This document shows positions 7,976-17,610 of a DNA stretch of 64,000 nucleotides, piece after piece. Positions within the stretch are counted from its first letter, which is position 1. Each line of letters begins with the position of its first letter. Made by a program: the position numbers and the translations under genes. Source of the stretch: Bacteroides salyersiae WAL 10018 = DSM 18765 = JCM 12988 (GTDB lineage Bacteria > Bacteroidota > Bacteroidia > Bacteroidales > Bacteroidaceae); assembly GCF_000381365.1 (NCBI RefSeq), contig NZ_KB905467.1:427604-491603 (forward strand). Direction: 5' to 3'. The notes beneath the pieces were generated by a model. It ran no database searches. It saw nothing but the letters and a program-made list of their open reading frames with translations, and was not told where the DNA came from.

Positions 7976-8920
7976 ATGAATAGAATTTCTACTCTTTTGG
8001 GTATTCGTTATCCTATTATTCAAGGAGGTATGGTATGGTGTAGTGGTTGGCGTCTGGCGTCGGCAGTAAGTAATTCCGGAGGGTTGGGACTTATTGGTGC
8101 CGGGTCTATGCATCCCGAAGTTCTGCGTCAACACATTCGAAAATGTCGGGCTGCTACCGATTTGCCTTTCGGAGTGAATATTCCATTGATGTATCCGCAG
8201 ATAGAAGAAGTGATGAATATCGTGGTCGAAGAAGGAGTGAAAATCGTCTTTACTTCTGCCGGTAATCCGAAGACATGGACCGGATGGTTGAAAGAACGTG
8301 GAATTACGGTGGTGCATGTTGTCTCTTCTTCTAAATTTGCAGTGAAGAGCGAAGAGGCCGGTGTGGATGCGATTGTGGCTGAAGGATTCGAAGCCGGAGG
8401 GCACAACGGACGTGAAGAAACCACTACGTTCTGTCTTGTTCCGGCTGTTCGCCGGGCTACTACTCTGCCCTTGATAGCTGCCGGTGGTATTGCAACCGGT
8501 GAAGGAATTCTGGCAGCCATGGTATTGGGAGCGGAAGGTGTACAGATCGGGACTCGCTTTGCGCTTACCTATGAGAGTTCAGCCAGTGATGTATTCAAAG
8601 AATATTGCTTACGGCTGAATGAAGGTGACACTAAATTATTATTGAAAAAATTGGCTCCTACCCGTTTAGTGACCAATAGTTTTCGGGATGCGGTAGAAGC
8701 AGCAGAAGATCGTGGGGCGTCTGCCGAAGAGTTGCGGGAGCTTTTGGGAAGAGGACGAGCCAAAAAAGGAATTTTTGAGGGTGATCTTGAAGAAGGAGAA
8801 TTGGAAATAGGACAAGTAGCTTCTTTATTTCGGCAGCAGCAGTCTGTGGCGGAGGTCATGAAAGAATTGCTTGAAGAGTATGAGAGGAGAAAACAAACGC
8901 TGACTACCAATTTGTTTTAG
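7976..8920 (+). CDS. FabK/nitronate monooxygenase-family FMN flavoprotein
   Basis: A 314-residue TIM-barrel flavoprotein. Seen: GIRYPIIQGGMVWCSG at the N-terminus (first FMN-contacting loop), SNSGGLGLIGAGSM, VVHVVSS, the signature AEGFEAGGHNG with the FMN/active-site His, PLIAAGGIATGEG and GAEGVQIGTRFALTYESSAS (phosphate-binding loop). This family holds both enoyl-ACP reductase II (FabK), which reduces enoyl thioesters in fatty-acid synthesis, and nitronate monooxygenases. The pattern suits FabK at least as well as a true nitronate enzyme, but I cannot separate them by eye. It converges with ald across a palindromic repeat. Confidence 0.85.
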   Translation: MNRISTLLGIRYPIIQGGMVWCSGWRLASAVSNSGGLGLIGAGSMHPEVLRQHIRKCRAATDLPFGVNIPLMYPQIEEVMNIVVEEGVKIVFTSAGNPKTWTGWLKERGITVVHVVSSSKFAVKSEEAGVDAIVAEGFEAGGHNGREETTTFCLVPAVRRATTLPLIAAGGIATGEGILAAMVLGAEGVQIGTRFALTYESSASDVFKEYCLRLNEGDTKLLLKKLAPTRLVTNSFRDAVEAAEDRGASAEELRELLGRGRAKKGIFEGDLEEGELEIGQVASLFRQQQSVAEVMKELLEEYERRKQTLTTNLF

Positions 8921-8922
8921 AC

Positions 8923-9039
8923 AGAAGCCTCTCCCCAGCCCTCTCCGTGGGAGAGGGGGCTAAGTTAGTTTTGCAACTAATTAATAGACAAGGGTATCTG
9001 TACCCCCTCTCCCGCGGAGAGGGCTGGGGAGAGGCTTCT
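8923..9039. repeat. 37-bp inverted repeat (CCTCTCCCC...GGAGAGG family), likely bidirectional terminator
   Basis: 8923-8959 and 9003-9039 are reverse complements over 37 bases with one mismatch, separated by 43 bases. Each arm is itself palindromic (CCCTCTCCGYGGGAGAGGG). The element sits exactly between two convergent genes. A second member of the same family lies at 53542-53652, so this is a dispersed repeat as well as a terminator. Confidence 0.85.
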
Positions 9040-9047
9040 TGTCTTTC

Positions 9048-10142
9048 TTATTTTTTACTAATCCCAAATACGTCGGCTACAGCTTTGTATACCACTTTTC
9101 CTTCTACTATATTCAGCCCTTTTGCAAGTGCCGGATCGTCTTCGCAGGCTTTTTGCCAACCTTTATCGGCAAGAGCTGTCACATAAGGTAAAGTAGCGTT
9201 AGTCAGAGCGAGAGTCGATGTGTAAGGTACTGCTCCCGGGATGTTGGCGACAGCATAGTGTACGATTCCGTCTACAATATAAGTAGGATCACTATGGGTA
9301 GTCGGGTGCGATGTTTCGAAGCAACCTCCCTGGTCGATGGCTACATCTACCAATACAGTGCCCGGCTGCATCAGTTTCAGCATATCACGGGTGATCAGGT
9401 GAGGCGCTTTATCTCCCGGTATAAGGACAGATCCTATCACCAAGTCTACGGTCGGCAATTCCATTTTCAGGCGTAATTCCGAAGCGTAGAGAGTCTTTAC
9501 ATTGGGAGGCAGAGTTTCGCTTAAATAACGCAATCGTGCCAAATTTATGTCGGCGATAGTTACGTCCGCTCCCATGCCGGCAGCCATTTGTGCAGCATTA
9601 CTTCCCACAATGCCACCGCCCAATATCAGCACTTTTGCCGGTTTTACTCCCGGTACGCCTCCTAATAATATCCCCTTCCCGCCTTGCGGGCGTTCCAAAA
9701 AACGAGCCCCTTCTTGGGTAGCCATTCTACCGGCGACTTCACTCATCGGTATTAACAAAGGTAATGAATGGTCGGCTTTTTCTACAGTTTCGTATGCCAG
9801 GCAGACCGATCCGTTTTCGATCATTGCCAGTGTCAGTTCTTTATCGGAAGCAAAATGAAAATAGGTGAATAATAATTGTCCTTTTCGGATAAGCTTGTAC
9901 TCCGGGGCTATCGGCTCTTTCACTTTTACAATCATTTCGGCAATGGCATATACTTCTTCCATGGTAGGTAGAATCTGCGCTCCCACGGCTGTATAGGCTG
10001 CATCGGGAAAACCACTGTTGATGCCTGCGGTATGCTGTATGTAAACAGTATGCCCGCGTTTTACAATTTCGGCAACTCCGGATGGAGTCATACCCACACG
10101 GTTTTCGTTGTTTTTGATTTCCTTTGGTACTCCGATAATCAT
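9048..10142 (-). CDS. ald: Alanine dehydrogenase
   Basis: NAD-dependent interconversion of L-alanine with pyruvate and ammonia in the cytoplasm. The 364-residue product has the family's start [20 protein letters not shown], the substrate-binding stretch [17 protein letters not shown], the dinucleotide-binding loop [24 protein letters not shown] followed by TIADIN, and the conserved C-terminal block [17 protein letters not shown] followed by [11 protein letters not shown]. Length and motifs are normal. It is a single gene converging with the flavoprotein gene. Together with the aspartate decarboxylase at 52 kb it could feed pyruvate from alanine. Confidence 0.96.
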   Translation of the reverse strand: MIIGVPKEIKNNENRVGMTPSGVAEIVKRGHTVYIQHTAGINSGFPDAAYTAVGAQILPTMEEVYAIAEMIVKVKEPIAPEYKLIRKGQLLFTYFHFASDKELTLAMIENGSVCLAYETVEKADHSLPLLIPMSEVAGRMATQEGARFLERPQGGKGILLGGVPGVKPAKVLILGGGIVGSNAAQMAAGMGADVTIADINLARLRYLSETLPPNVKTLYASELRLKMELPTVDLVIGSVLIPGDKAPHLITRDMLKLMQPGTVLVDVAIDQGGCFETSHPTTHSDPTYIVDGIVHYAVANIPGAVPYTSTLALTNATLPYVTALADKGWQKACEDDPALAKGLNIVEGKVVYKAVADVFGISKK

Positions 10143-10334
10143 AACGTTACTGTATTAAGGGTTAAACATGTACGAATGTACGAAAAATGCTTGTGTACCA
10201 ATGCATAATAGGAGATGTTTAACAGCATATTGTCAGAAATAGTATCCGCATTAGTTGGATGGAAAGGTAAAATTATCCCTTTCACTGAGGGATGATTTGT
10301 TACTCCTTTATTTTAATATTTATCCGGAATGACG

Positions 10335-10342
10335 TACATTTG
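10335..10342 (+). promoter_or_regulatory. -7 element for the M23 peptidase gene
   Basis: TACATTTG fits TAnnTTTG. No good -33 TTG is seen at the right distance. A start near 10350 rules out the upstream ATG at 10329 as the translation start. Confidence 0.45.
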
Positions 10343-10367
10343 TCCTCTTAAAGAAATAATGTACCGC

Positions 10368-12023
10368 ATGAAACTATATATCACAATCTTATTGTTCATT
10401 TATTGCATGCCGTCTTTTTCGCAGGAGAAGCAGCGACAGGCATCTTTTGTCCCTCCATTCGATTTTCCTCTGACATTGAGTGGAAATTTTGGAGAGATAC
10501 GGGCCAATCATTTTCATGGTGGACTTGATTTTAAGACCGGTGGTGTTATCGGAAAGCCGGTTCGCGCATTGGCCGACGGGTATATTTCTCGTATTCGCGT
10601 CACACACGGTTCGGGCTATGTACTCGATGTGGTTTACAACAATGGATATTCTACAATCAACCGGCATCTCAGCGGGTTTGTAGGGGCGATTGCAAAGCGG
10701 GTGGAAGATCTTCAGTACGAAAAGGAAAATTATGAAGTGGAAATAATTCCCGAACCGGGTGAGTATCCGGTAAAAGCCGGTCAGCAGATTGCCCGGAGTG
10801 GGAATACCGGTTATTCTTTTGGTCCGCATTTACATTTGGATGTATTTGAGCCCTCTTCTGGTGATTATATTGATCCGATGCCGTTTTTTTTGAAGCATAT
10901 CAAGGATACTACTGCGCCTAAGGCAGAAGGTATAATGCTGTTTCCCCAACCGGGTAGGGGAGTAGTGGAAGGAATACAGAAGAACCAAACTTTTCCTCTG
11001 AATAATAATGGCCGCCCTATCGAAGCATGGGGCGTAATCGGAGCCGGTATCAAAGCGTATGATTATATGGACGGTGTACACAACCGTTATGGTGTGCATA
11101 CGGTAGTCTTGACCGTAGATGGGCAGGAGGTATTCCGTAGCACGGTAGATCGCTTTTCGCAGGAAGAGAACCGGATGATAAATTCCTGGACTTGCGGGCA
11201 ATATATGAAGTCTTTTATTGATCCGGGGAATACTCTTCGTATGTTGGAGGCTGCCAATGATAACCGGGGATTGGTTACTATCGATGAGGAAAGAGATTAC
11301 CGGTTTCTCTACACGTTGACAGATGCGTTTGGCAATACCTCCCATACTCGTTTCACTGTGCGTGGAAAGAAGCAGCCGATTGAACGTTTACAACATCGTG
11401 AAAAGTATTTCTTTGCTTGGAATTGTACTAACTTTTTGCAGGAACCGGGTCTGACTCTGATTGTGCCTAAAGGAATGCTTTATGATGATGTGGCCTTGAA
11501 TTATCAGATGAAAGCGGATAGCGGCGCTGTGGCTTTTACATATCAGTTGAGTGATGAATCTGTTCCGTTGCATGGCAGTTGCGAGTTACGTATCGGGCTG
11601 CGTCGTATGCCGTTGGCGGATACAACAAAATATTATGTGGCGCGTGTCACTCCCAAAGGACTTTACGGAGCCGGCGGTACTTACGAAGACGGATTCATGA
11701 AAACGACTGTTCGTGAGTTGGCTACTTATACGGTAGCCATTGATACGGTTCCTCCTGTGATCACTCCGGTCAACCCGAAGAATTGGGGGCGTACAGGGAA
11801 GATAGTCTATACCATTAAGGATAAAGCAACCGGTATCCGTTCTTATCGTGGAACTATTGATGGGAAATATGCGTTATTTGGAAGACCTAATTTAACCCGT
11901 TCCCAGTATATATGTGAACTTGATCCGAAACGCGTGGAAAAAGGAGGGAAGCATGTAGTGGAAATGGTTGCAGTAGATGGTTGTGGCAATGAAACCGTAG
12001 TACGTGACACCTTCGTGTGGTAA
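10368..12023 (+). CDS. M23 (LytM-like) family metallopeptidase, exported
   Basis: About 551 residues, with a signal peptide (MKLYITILLFIYCMPSFSQ). The M23 domain covers roughly residues 30-170. The zinc site is complete: His and Asp in HFHGGLDFKTGG and the His-x-His in FGPHLHLDVFE, with GYISRIRVTHGSGYVLDV between. Such enzymes cut cell-wall peptide bridges in the periplasm. The remaining 380 residues look like beta-sandwich repeats (FTVRGKK, KIVYTIKDKATGIRSYRG) and are not assigned. The ATG at 10359 is an alternative start. The C69 dipeptidase gene follows after 31 bases, so the pair may act on wall peptides in sequence. Confidence 0.88.
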   Translation: MKLYITILLFIYCMPSFSQEKQRQASFVPPFDFPLTLSGNFGEIRANHFHGGLDFKTGGVIGKPVRALADGYISRIRVTHGSGYVLDVVYNNGYSTINRHLSGFVGAIAKRVEDLQYEKENYEVEIIPEPGEYPVKAGQQIARSGNTGYSFGPHLHLDVFEPSSGDYIDPMPFFLKHIKDTTAPKAEGIMLFPQPGRGVVEGIQKNQTFPLNNNGRPIEAWGVIGAGIKAYDYMDGVHNRYGVHTVVLTVDGQEVFRSTVDRFSQEENRMINSWTCGQYMKSFIDPGNTLRMLEAANDNRGLVTIDEERDYRFLYTLTDAFGNTSHTRFTVRGKKQPIERLQHREKYFFAWNCTNFLQEPGLTLIVPKGMLYDDVALNYQMKADSGAVAFTYQLSDESVPLHGSCELRIGLRRMPLADTTKYYVARVTPKGLYGAGGTYEDGFMKTTVRELATYTVAIDTVPPVITPVNPKNWGRTGKIVYTIKDKATGIRSYRGTIDGKYALFGRPNLTRSQYICELDPKRVEKGGKHVVEMVAVDGCGNETVVRDTFVW

Positions 12024-12054
12024 GGAATACAATCATATTTAAGTATATAGAACA

Positions 12055-13692
12055 ATGAACAAGAAACTGATTCTTTGTGCTGCCTTTCTTGTGGCGGCAG
12101 TGGCGGATACTTTCGCCTGTACCAATCTCATTGTCGGAAAGAATGCTTCTGCCGACGGTTCGACCATCGTTTCCTATTCTGCCGATTCATATGGGCTGTT
12201 TGGAGAGTTATATCATTATCCGGCCGCTACTTATAAGAAAGGAACCATGCTGGATGTATATGAGTGGGATACCGGAAAATATCTTGGAAAAATAGAACAG
12301 GCTCGCCAGACTTACAACGTCATAGGTAATATGAACGAGTATCAGGTAACCATTGGGGAAACTACTTTTGGGGGGCGTCCGGAATTAGCAGATTCTACCG
12401 GGATTATCGATTATGGCAGCCTTATATATATCGGTTTGCAACGTTCGCGTACAGCTCGTGAGGCCATTCGGATTATGACTGACCTTGTACAGGAATATGG
12501 CTATTATAGCGAAGGAGAGTCTTTTACCATTGCCGATCCCAATGAAATATGGATTATGGAGATGATCGGTAAAGGTCCCGGTATACGTGGTGCCGTATGG
12601 GTGGCTGTACGCGTGCCCGATGATTGTATCTCTGCTCATGCCAACCAGGCGCGTATCCAGCAGTTTGATATGAACGATAAGGAGAATTGTCTTTATTCTC
12701 CGGACGTGATTTCTTTTGCCCGCGAAAAGGGATATTTTAATGGGGTGAATAAGGACTTCAGCTTTGCCCAAGCATATGCTCCACTTGATTTCGGTGCCCG
12801 CCGTTATTGTGAAGCCCGTGTCTGGAGTTATTTCAATATGTTTACCGATCAGGGAGAGGCATACCTTCCTTATATACAGGGAGAAACAGACGAACCGATG
12901 CCGTTGTTCGTGAAGCCTAACCGTAAGATTTCCGTACAGGATGTACAGAATGCCATGCGTGATCACTATGAAGGGACTCCCCTCGATATCAGCAATGATT
13001 TTGGTGCCGGCCCTTATAAGATCCCATATCGTCTTTCGCCGCTTTCTTTTAAAGTGGGTGATCAGGAATATTTCAATGAGCGCCCTATTTCCACTCAGCA
13101 AACCGGTTTTGTTTTTGTTGCGCAAATGCGTGCCAGTATGCCCGATCCGGTGGGTGGTGTACTTTGGTTTGGTACGGACGATGCCAATATGACGGTATTC
13201 ACCCCGGTATACTGCTGTACGGATAAAGTGCCTGTATGCTATTCCCGTGTAGGTGGAGCCGATTATATCACTTTCTCTTGGGATTCTTCTTTCTGGATTT
13301 TCAATTGGGTATCCAATATGGTATATCCGCGTTACGATTTGATGATCGGTGATATCCGTGCTGCACAGCAGGAACTTGAAAGTACTTTCCACGAGGCACA
13401 GGCCGGTATTGAAAATATGGCTACGCGCATTTATCAAAAGGATCCGGCCGGAGCCAAGGCTTTTCTCACCAATTATACTAATATGACTGCTCAAAGTACT
13501 TTCGATACTTGGAAGCGGTTGGGAGAGTTTATCATAGTGAAATACGCTGACGGTGTGATTCGCAAGATGAAAGATGGTAAGTTCGAACGTAACTCTATCG
13601 GTCAGCCTGCCGGTGTGGTTCGTCCGGGTTATCCGAAAGAATTTCTTGAAGAATATGTAAAACAAACAGGCGAACGTTACAAAGTGAAATAA
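12055..13692 (+). CDS. C69-family dipeptidase (Ntn hydrolase)
   Basis: A 545-residue peptidase of family C69 (PepD-like). These N-terminal nucleophile hydrolases become active when cleavage exposes a Cys. Here a signal-peptide-like start (MNKKLILCAAFLVAAVADTF) is followed by ACTNLIVGKNASADGS; Cys22 is the expected nucleophile, exposed by the cleavage. Other family blocks: YNVIGNMNEYQVTIGETTFGG, ESFTIADPNEIWIMEMIG, VRVPDDCISAHANQARI and the C-terminal FVAQMRASMPDPVGGVLWFG. It should release amino acids from dipeptides in the periplasm. It is in line with the M23 gene. Confidence 0.92.
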   Translation: MNKKLILCAAFLVAAVADTFACTNLIVGKNASADGSTIVSYSADSYGLFGELYHYPAATYKKGTMLDVYEWDTGKYLGKIEQARQTYNVIGNMNEYQVTIGETTFGGRPELADSTGIIDYGSLIYIGLQRSRTAREAIRIMTDLVQEYGYYSEGESFTIADPNEIWIMEMIGKGPGIRGAVWVAVRVPDDCISAHANQARIQQFDMNDKENCLYSPDVISFAREKGYFNGVNKDFSFAQAYAPLDFGARRYCEARVWSYFNMFTDQGEAYLPYIQGETDEPMPLFVKPNRKISVQDVQNAMRDHYEGTPLDISNDFGAGPYKIPYRLSPLSFKVGDQEYFNERPISTQQTGFVFVAQMRASMPDPVGGVLWFGTDDANMTVFTPVYCCTDKVPVCYSRVGGADYITFSWDSSFWIFNWVSNMVYPRYDLMIGDIRAAQQELESTFHEAQAGIENMATRIYQKDPAGAKAFLTNYTNMTAQSTFDTWKRLGEFIIVKYADGVIRKMKDGKFERNSIGQPAGVVRPGYPKEFLEEYVKQTGERYKVK

Positions 13693-13805
13693 TTATTTAA
13701 TATATGGATATTCTGTGCTGAAAACCGCATGTCGATTGATGTATCGGCCATTATCACATTAACACAATATTCATTTATTTATTAGGAATTCTTATTTAAT
13801 TCTTT

Positions 13806-13813
13806 TACATTTG
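13806..13813 (+). promoter_or_regulatory. -7 element for the phosphohexomutase gene
   Basis: TACATTTG 48 bases before the ATG at 13861 fits TAnnTTTG. The -33 element is not clear. Confidence 0.5.
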
Positions 13814-13860
13814 TGACTTATAGAGATTAATGAATCATTAACCAATAAATAACAATCTAA

Positions 13861-15612
13861 ATGGAAAATCAGGAACTCATCAAGCAGGTGACTGAGAAAG
13901 CTGAAAAATGGCTTACCCCGGCATATGATGCCGAAACTCAGGCTGAAGTGAAACGTATGTTGGCAAATGAAGATAAAACCGAGTTGATAGAAGCTTTCTA
14001 TAAAGATTTGGAATTCGGTACAGGCGGTCTGCGCGGTATCATGGGTGTAGGTACCAATCGCATGAATATCTATACGGTAGGGGCTGCCACTCAAGGGCTT
14101 TCCAACTATTTGAATGCTAATTTTAAAGATATTCCGCAGATTTCCGTAGTGGTAGGATACGACTGCCGCAACAACAGTGATCTTTTTGCAAAAATTTCCG
14201 CAGATATTTTTGCTGCTAACGGTATCAAAGTATATCTGTTCGAAGATATGCGCCCGACTCCTGAAATGTCATTTGCTATCCGTCACCTCGGTTGCCAAAG
14301 CGGTATTATTCTGACAGCTTCTCATAATCCGAAAGAATATAACGGTTACAAGGCTTATTGGGATGATGGTGCACAGGTATTGGCACCGCATGATAAAGGA
14401 ATTATCGATGAAGTGAATAAGATAACTTCTGCTGCCGACATTAAATTCCGGGGTAATTCTGATGCCGGTTTGATTCAGATTGTCGGCGAAGACATTGATA
14501 AACCTTATCTGGAAAAGGTTAAAACCATTTCTATCGATCCGGAAGCTATCGCTCACCAGAAAGATATGAAGATTGTTTATACTCCGATTCACGGTACGGG
14601 TATGATGCTTATTCCGCGTGCATTGAAGATGTGGGGTTTTGAGAATGTCCATACGGTTCCCGAACAGATGATTAAGGATGGTAACTTCCCGACAGTTGTT
14701 TCTCCGAATCCCGAAAATGCCGAGGCATTGACTATGGCTGTCAATCTGGCTAAGGAAATCGATGCCGACCTGGTAATGGCGAGTGATCCTGATGCCGACC
14801 GTGTGGGTATTGCCTGTAAGGATGATAAGGGCGAATGGGTACTTATCAATGGTAACCAGACTTGCTTGATGTATCTTTATTATATCATTACCCAGTATAA
14901 GAAATTGGGCAAGATGACAGGGAAGGAATTTGTAGTGAAAACAATTGTTACTACCGAACTTATCAAGAAAATAGCTGAGAAGAACGGCATTGAAATGCTC
15001 GATTGCTATACCGGTTTTAAATGGATTGCACGCGAGATTCGTTTGCGTGAAGGTAAGCAGGTTTACATCGGCGGTGGTGAAGAAAGCTATGGTTTCCTTG
15101 CCGAAGATTTTGTACGTGATAAAGATGCCGTATCTGCTTGTTGCTTGATTTCCGAAATTGCTGCATGGGCGAAAGACAATGGCAAAACATTGTATCAATT
15201 GCTGCTGGATATCTATGTGGAATATGGTTTCTCTAAAGAAAAAGGTATTAGCGTAGTAAAACCCGGTAAGAGCGGTGCGGAAGAAATCAAGCAGATGATG
15301 GTTGATTTCCGTAATAATCCTCCGCGCGAACTGGCAGGTTCTAAAGTAATCCTTTGGAAAGACTTCCAGACTTTGAAACAGATTGACGAAGACGGTCGTG
15401 TAACCAAAATCGATATGCCGGATAAGTCGAACGTACTTCAATATTTCACTCAGGATGGCGGCAAGGTTTCTATCCGTCCTTCGGGAACAGAGCCTAAGAT
15501 TAAGTTCTATATCGAAGTGAAAGGAGAGATGGGCTGTCGTAATTGTTTTGCCGGTGCTGATGCAAGTGCCGATGAAAAGATCAAGGCTGTGATGAAATCA
15601 CTCGGTATCTGA
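13861..15612 (+). CDS. Phosphoglucomutase/phosphomannomutase
   Basis: A 583-residue alpha-D-phosphohexomutase that moves phosphate between C1 and C6 of glucose or mannose, linking glycolysis with glycan and nucleotide-sugar synthesis. All four active-site loops are present: the phosphoserine loop GIILTASHNPKEYNGYK, the metal loop ASDPDADRVGIAC, the sugar loop YIGGGEESYG and the phosphate loop SIRPSGTEPKIKFY. Length fits the long (about 580-residue) bacterial group. A -7 promoter element lies upstream and a strong terminator downstream. Whether glucose or mannose phosphate is preferred cannot be read from the sequence. Confidence 0.95.
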   Translation: MENQELIKQVTEKAEKWLTPAYDAETQAEVKRMLANEDKTELIEAFYKDLEFGTGGLRGIMGVGTNRMNIYTVGAATQGLSNYLNANFKDIPQISVVVGYDCRNNSDLFAKISADIFAANGIKVYLFEDMRPTPEMSFAIRHLGCQSGIILTASHNPKEYNGYKAYWDDGAQVLAPHDKGIIDEVNKITSAADIKFRGNSDAGLIQIVGEDIDKPYLEKVKTISIDPEAIAHQKDMKIVYTPIHGTGMMLIPRALKMWGFENVHTVPEQMIKDGNFPTVVSPNPENAEALTMAVNLAKEIDADLVMASDPDADRVGIACKDDKGEWVLINGNQTCLMYLYYIITQYKKLGKMTGKEFVVKTIVTTELIKKIAEKNGIEMLDCYTGFKWIAREIRLREGKQVYIGGGEESYGFLAEDFVRDKDAVSACCLISEIAAWAKDNGKTLYQLLLDIYVEYGFSKEKGISVVKPGKSGAEEIKQMMVDFRNNPPRELAGSKVILWKDFQTLKQIDEDGRVTKIDMPDKSNVLQYFTQDGGKVSIRPSGTEPKIKFYIEVKGEMGCRNCFAGADASADEKIKAVMKSLGI

Positions 15613-15666
15613 GTACTTCCCTTGCGGGCAGATACTCCAGATAATGGAAAATGATAGATAAAAAGG

Positions 15667-15705
15667 GGCTATTACCGGATTATGCGGTGATAGCCTCTCT
15701 TTTTT
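15667..15705 (+). terminator. Rho-independent terminator after the phosphohexomutase gene
   Basis: GGCTATTACCG pairs with CGGTGATAGCC (one G-T pair) across a 7-base loop, followed by TCTCTTTTTT. Confidence 0.8.
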
Positions 15706-15791
15706 GTATTCTTTTTGTTTCTTTAGTCTATCGGGCTTAATCATTCTGTGTTAAACGTTGTTCTATGTGCAACATCTAAACCAATTAATAT

Positions 15792-16691
15792 ATGAAAGAT
15801 CTGATAGCCGGCATCAAATACGATGCCTCGAAAGTGATTAGTCGGGCCATTGGGCCGAGTAAAGAATTTTGCATGGGATATATGAATCCGGGTATGCCGG
15901 ATGGCGGAGGGTATATATCGACTATGAAACTTTCCGTTGGAACGGTCGATATCAAAGGACTTGATGTCGTGACCGAAAGTATTCTTGCCTATGACCGTTG
16001 CGGAAGGAGCGATGCTTATTTCGGACAGGTTAATATGCTGAATACCTCTTCTGCATTTTGCGGACTGAATGGGGCGATATGGGGATTGGATCTTGCCGTA
16101 CACGAAGATATTGTTTCTGGAAAGGCAGTTCCTATGTACATGCAACCGCAAGTTTCCGGAAAAGAGATCCCCGTGTATAATGTTCGTCCTCTGCTGGATG
16201 CTACCGAACGTCTTTTTGGAAAGGAGAAACAACAGCGTTTTCCACCTATGCCGGGAGCACATATTGTTTGTGCCGGACAGGATGTCAGTGCGCGCGGACC
16301 ATTGTGGGTGTGGGCCTGTATCGGAGTGGCTGTTCCTAAGAACAGGGATGTGGCTGCCTGCTTGTTTGTAGAAGATGCCGATACTTATGGCAATGATTCT
16401 ACCACAGAGAGTGAAATGATCGGTTATCTTGAGGGCACGCTCCGTAAAGTGACCAATAGCATTGCGCTTTACGGGAAAGATCAGGAAGTGGAATACGAAT
16501 GTATTTATGCCGGATATAAATATGTATTTGTTGAGTCCGATCAGGTTGGTTGTGCATTGGTGACTGTTCCTGCCGTTTATTTGGCGCAGAATGTTTTGCC
16601 CGAGGGTATGGATGCGTTTTCCTTGCACGGACTGCCGCTTGTTGAATGGGAGAAGAAATTGGATTTGAAAGAACTCACTTTCATGGAATAG
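15792..16691 (+). CDS. Pyruvoyl-dependent histidine decarboxylase-like enzyme
   Basis: A 299-residue protein that I align from memory with the pyruvoyl-type histidine decarboxylase of lactobacilli. Shared blocks are GYMNPG, ILAYDRCGRSDAYFGQVNM, the Ser-Ser self-cleavage site in LNTSSAFCG (Ser86-Ser87, where Ser87 would become the pyruvoyl group), PVYNVRPLLDA, PPMPGAHIVCA and FVEDADTYG with the acid residue of the active site. Such enzymes cut themselves into beta and alpha chains and turn histidine into histamine and CO2, often as an acid-stress response. No histidine/histamine antiporter lies next to it, unlike in lactobacilli. A different amino-acid substrate is possible. Confidence 0.8.
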   Translation: MKDLIAGIKYDASKVISRAIGPSKEFCMGYMNPGMPDGGGYISTMKLSVGTVDIKGLDVVTESILAYDRCGRSDAYFGQVNMLNTSSAFCGLNGAIWGLDLAVHEDIVSGKAVPMYMQPQVSGKEIPVYNVRPLLDATERLFGKEKQQRFPPMPGAHIVCAGQDVSARGPLWVWACIGVAVPKNRDVAACLFVEDADTYGNDSTTESEMIGYLEGTLRKVTNSIALYGKDQEVEYECIYAGYKYVFVESDQVGCALVTVPAVYLAQNVLPEGMDAFSLHGLPLVEWEKKLDLKELTFME

Positions 16692-16827
16692 CTCACGGGG
16701 TTTGTTTAAAAAGCAGGTCACGAAGATACATGGGTTTATTGATACTTTTGGAGGATGAATGCTGTTTTCATTCCATTCATAAGTTGTTCGTTTGTAGTTT
16801 ATATGTACTTCGTGGCCTGTGTTTTTG

Positions 16828-17610
16828 TCATTTTCCGTTTTCTATCCACCAGTCTATCATTTTTCTTGCCAGACTTAGTTTTCTTGGCAATTCGGGTAAG
16901 TTGTCCCGGGTATAAAAGGCTCCGGAACTCAGCTCCTCATCCTGCAACGTGAGTTCTCCACCTGCATAGTCAGCGATAAATCCTACCATCAGTCCACTGG
17001 GATATGGCCAAGGCTGATTGGCAAAATAAGTGATATTCTTTACGTCCAGTCCGGTTTCTTCTTTCACCTCGCGCGCAACGCATTCTTCCAAAGTTTCTCC
17101 GGTTTCCAGAAAACCGGCCACAAGGCTGTTGAATGTACCTTTGAAATTGCGTGCATGTACCAGCAATAATTTATCTTCTTTACGGATCAGAACTAATATT
17201 GCCGTAGAAATAGAGGGATACATCTCGTTTCCGCATTTGGGGCATTTTTTCATGATAGGTGCTTTTTGCTCCATTGCTGTGCCGCATGCGGGGCAGAAAC
17301 GACTATTGCGATCCCAGTGTAGTATTTCGGCTGCTTTTCCGGCAGTCTGATATTGCTTCAGTGGAATGAAATCGTAAGATGCACGTAGTCCGGTCATCAT
17401 ATACTTATCCGATTCTTCTACCGGATAATCAATGGCAATCGCTTTACAGGGATGCCCATCCAACATACATATTTCATGTATGTTGGTCTCCGGAGAGATA
17501 TGGATCGGAGGTTGCCCGGCACAGGGGATTGAAAATCCGTTATCTGTTTTTTTAAGTAATAACTGGTCTTTATAGAAAATGATCCACCAGGTAGTTGTTA
17601 GTTTACTCAT
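16828..17610 (-). CDS. nudC: NAD(+) diphosphatase / NAD-capped RNA hydrolase NudC
   Basis: A 260-residue Nudix hydrolase that splits NAD(H), and removes NAD caps from RNA, giving NMN. Seen in order: an N-terminal domain, a zinc ribbon (FCPACG and CPKCGNEMYP), the Nudix box GFLETGETLEECVAREVKEE plus TG, and the NudC-specific motif NQPWPYPSGLM after it. All catalytic glutamates of the box are present. Its ATG overlaps the TGA of the preceding unknown gene (17607-17610), which points to translational coupling. Confidence 0.95.
   Translation of the reverse strand: MSKLTTTWWIIFYKDQLLLKKTDNGFSIPCAGQPPIHISPETNIHEICMLDGHPCKAIAIDYPVEESDKYMMTGLRASYDFIPLKQYQTAGKAAEILHWDRNSRFCPACGTAMEQKAPIMKKCPKCGNEMYPSISTAILVLIRKEDKLLLVHARNFKGTFNSLVAGFLETGETLEECVAREVKEETGLDVKNITYFANQPWPYPSGLMVGFIADYAGGELTLQDEELSSGAFYTRDNLPELPRKLSLARKMIDWWIENGK

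Noticed and set aside
12385..13665. 426-codon open frame on the minus strand inside the C69 dipeptidase gene
   Set aside because: The plus-strand frame encodes a complete, recognisable C69 peptidase; the antisense product has no family features and is rich in His, Ile and Arg as expected from reverse reading.
14269..15441. 390-codon minus-strand frame opposite the phosphohexomutase gene
   Set aside because: All four active-site loops of the mutase are on the plus strand; the antisense frame shows no domain.
15741..16721. 326-codon minus-strand frame covering the histidine decarboxylase gene
   Set aside because: The plus-strand product aligns with pyruvoyl decarboxylases; the longer antisense frame has no signal or motif.
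16646..16952. Small plus-strand frames after the histidine decarboxylase gene
   Set aside because: They overlap the 3' end of nudC on the other strand and have no recognisable features.
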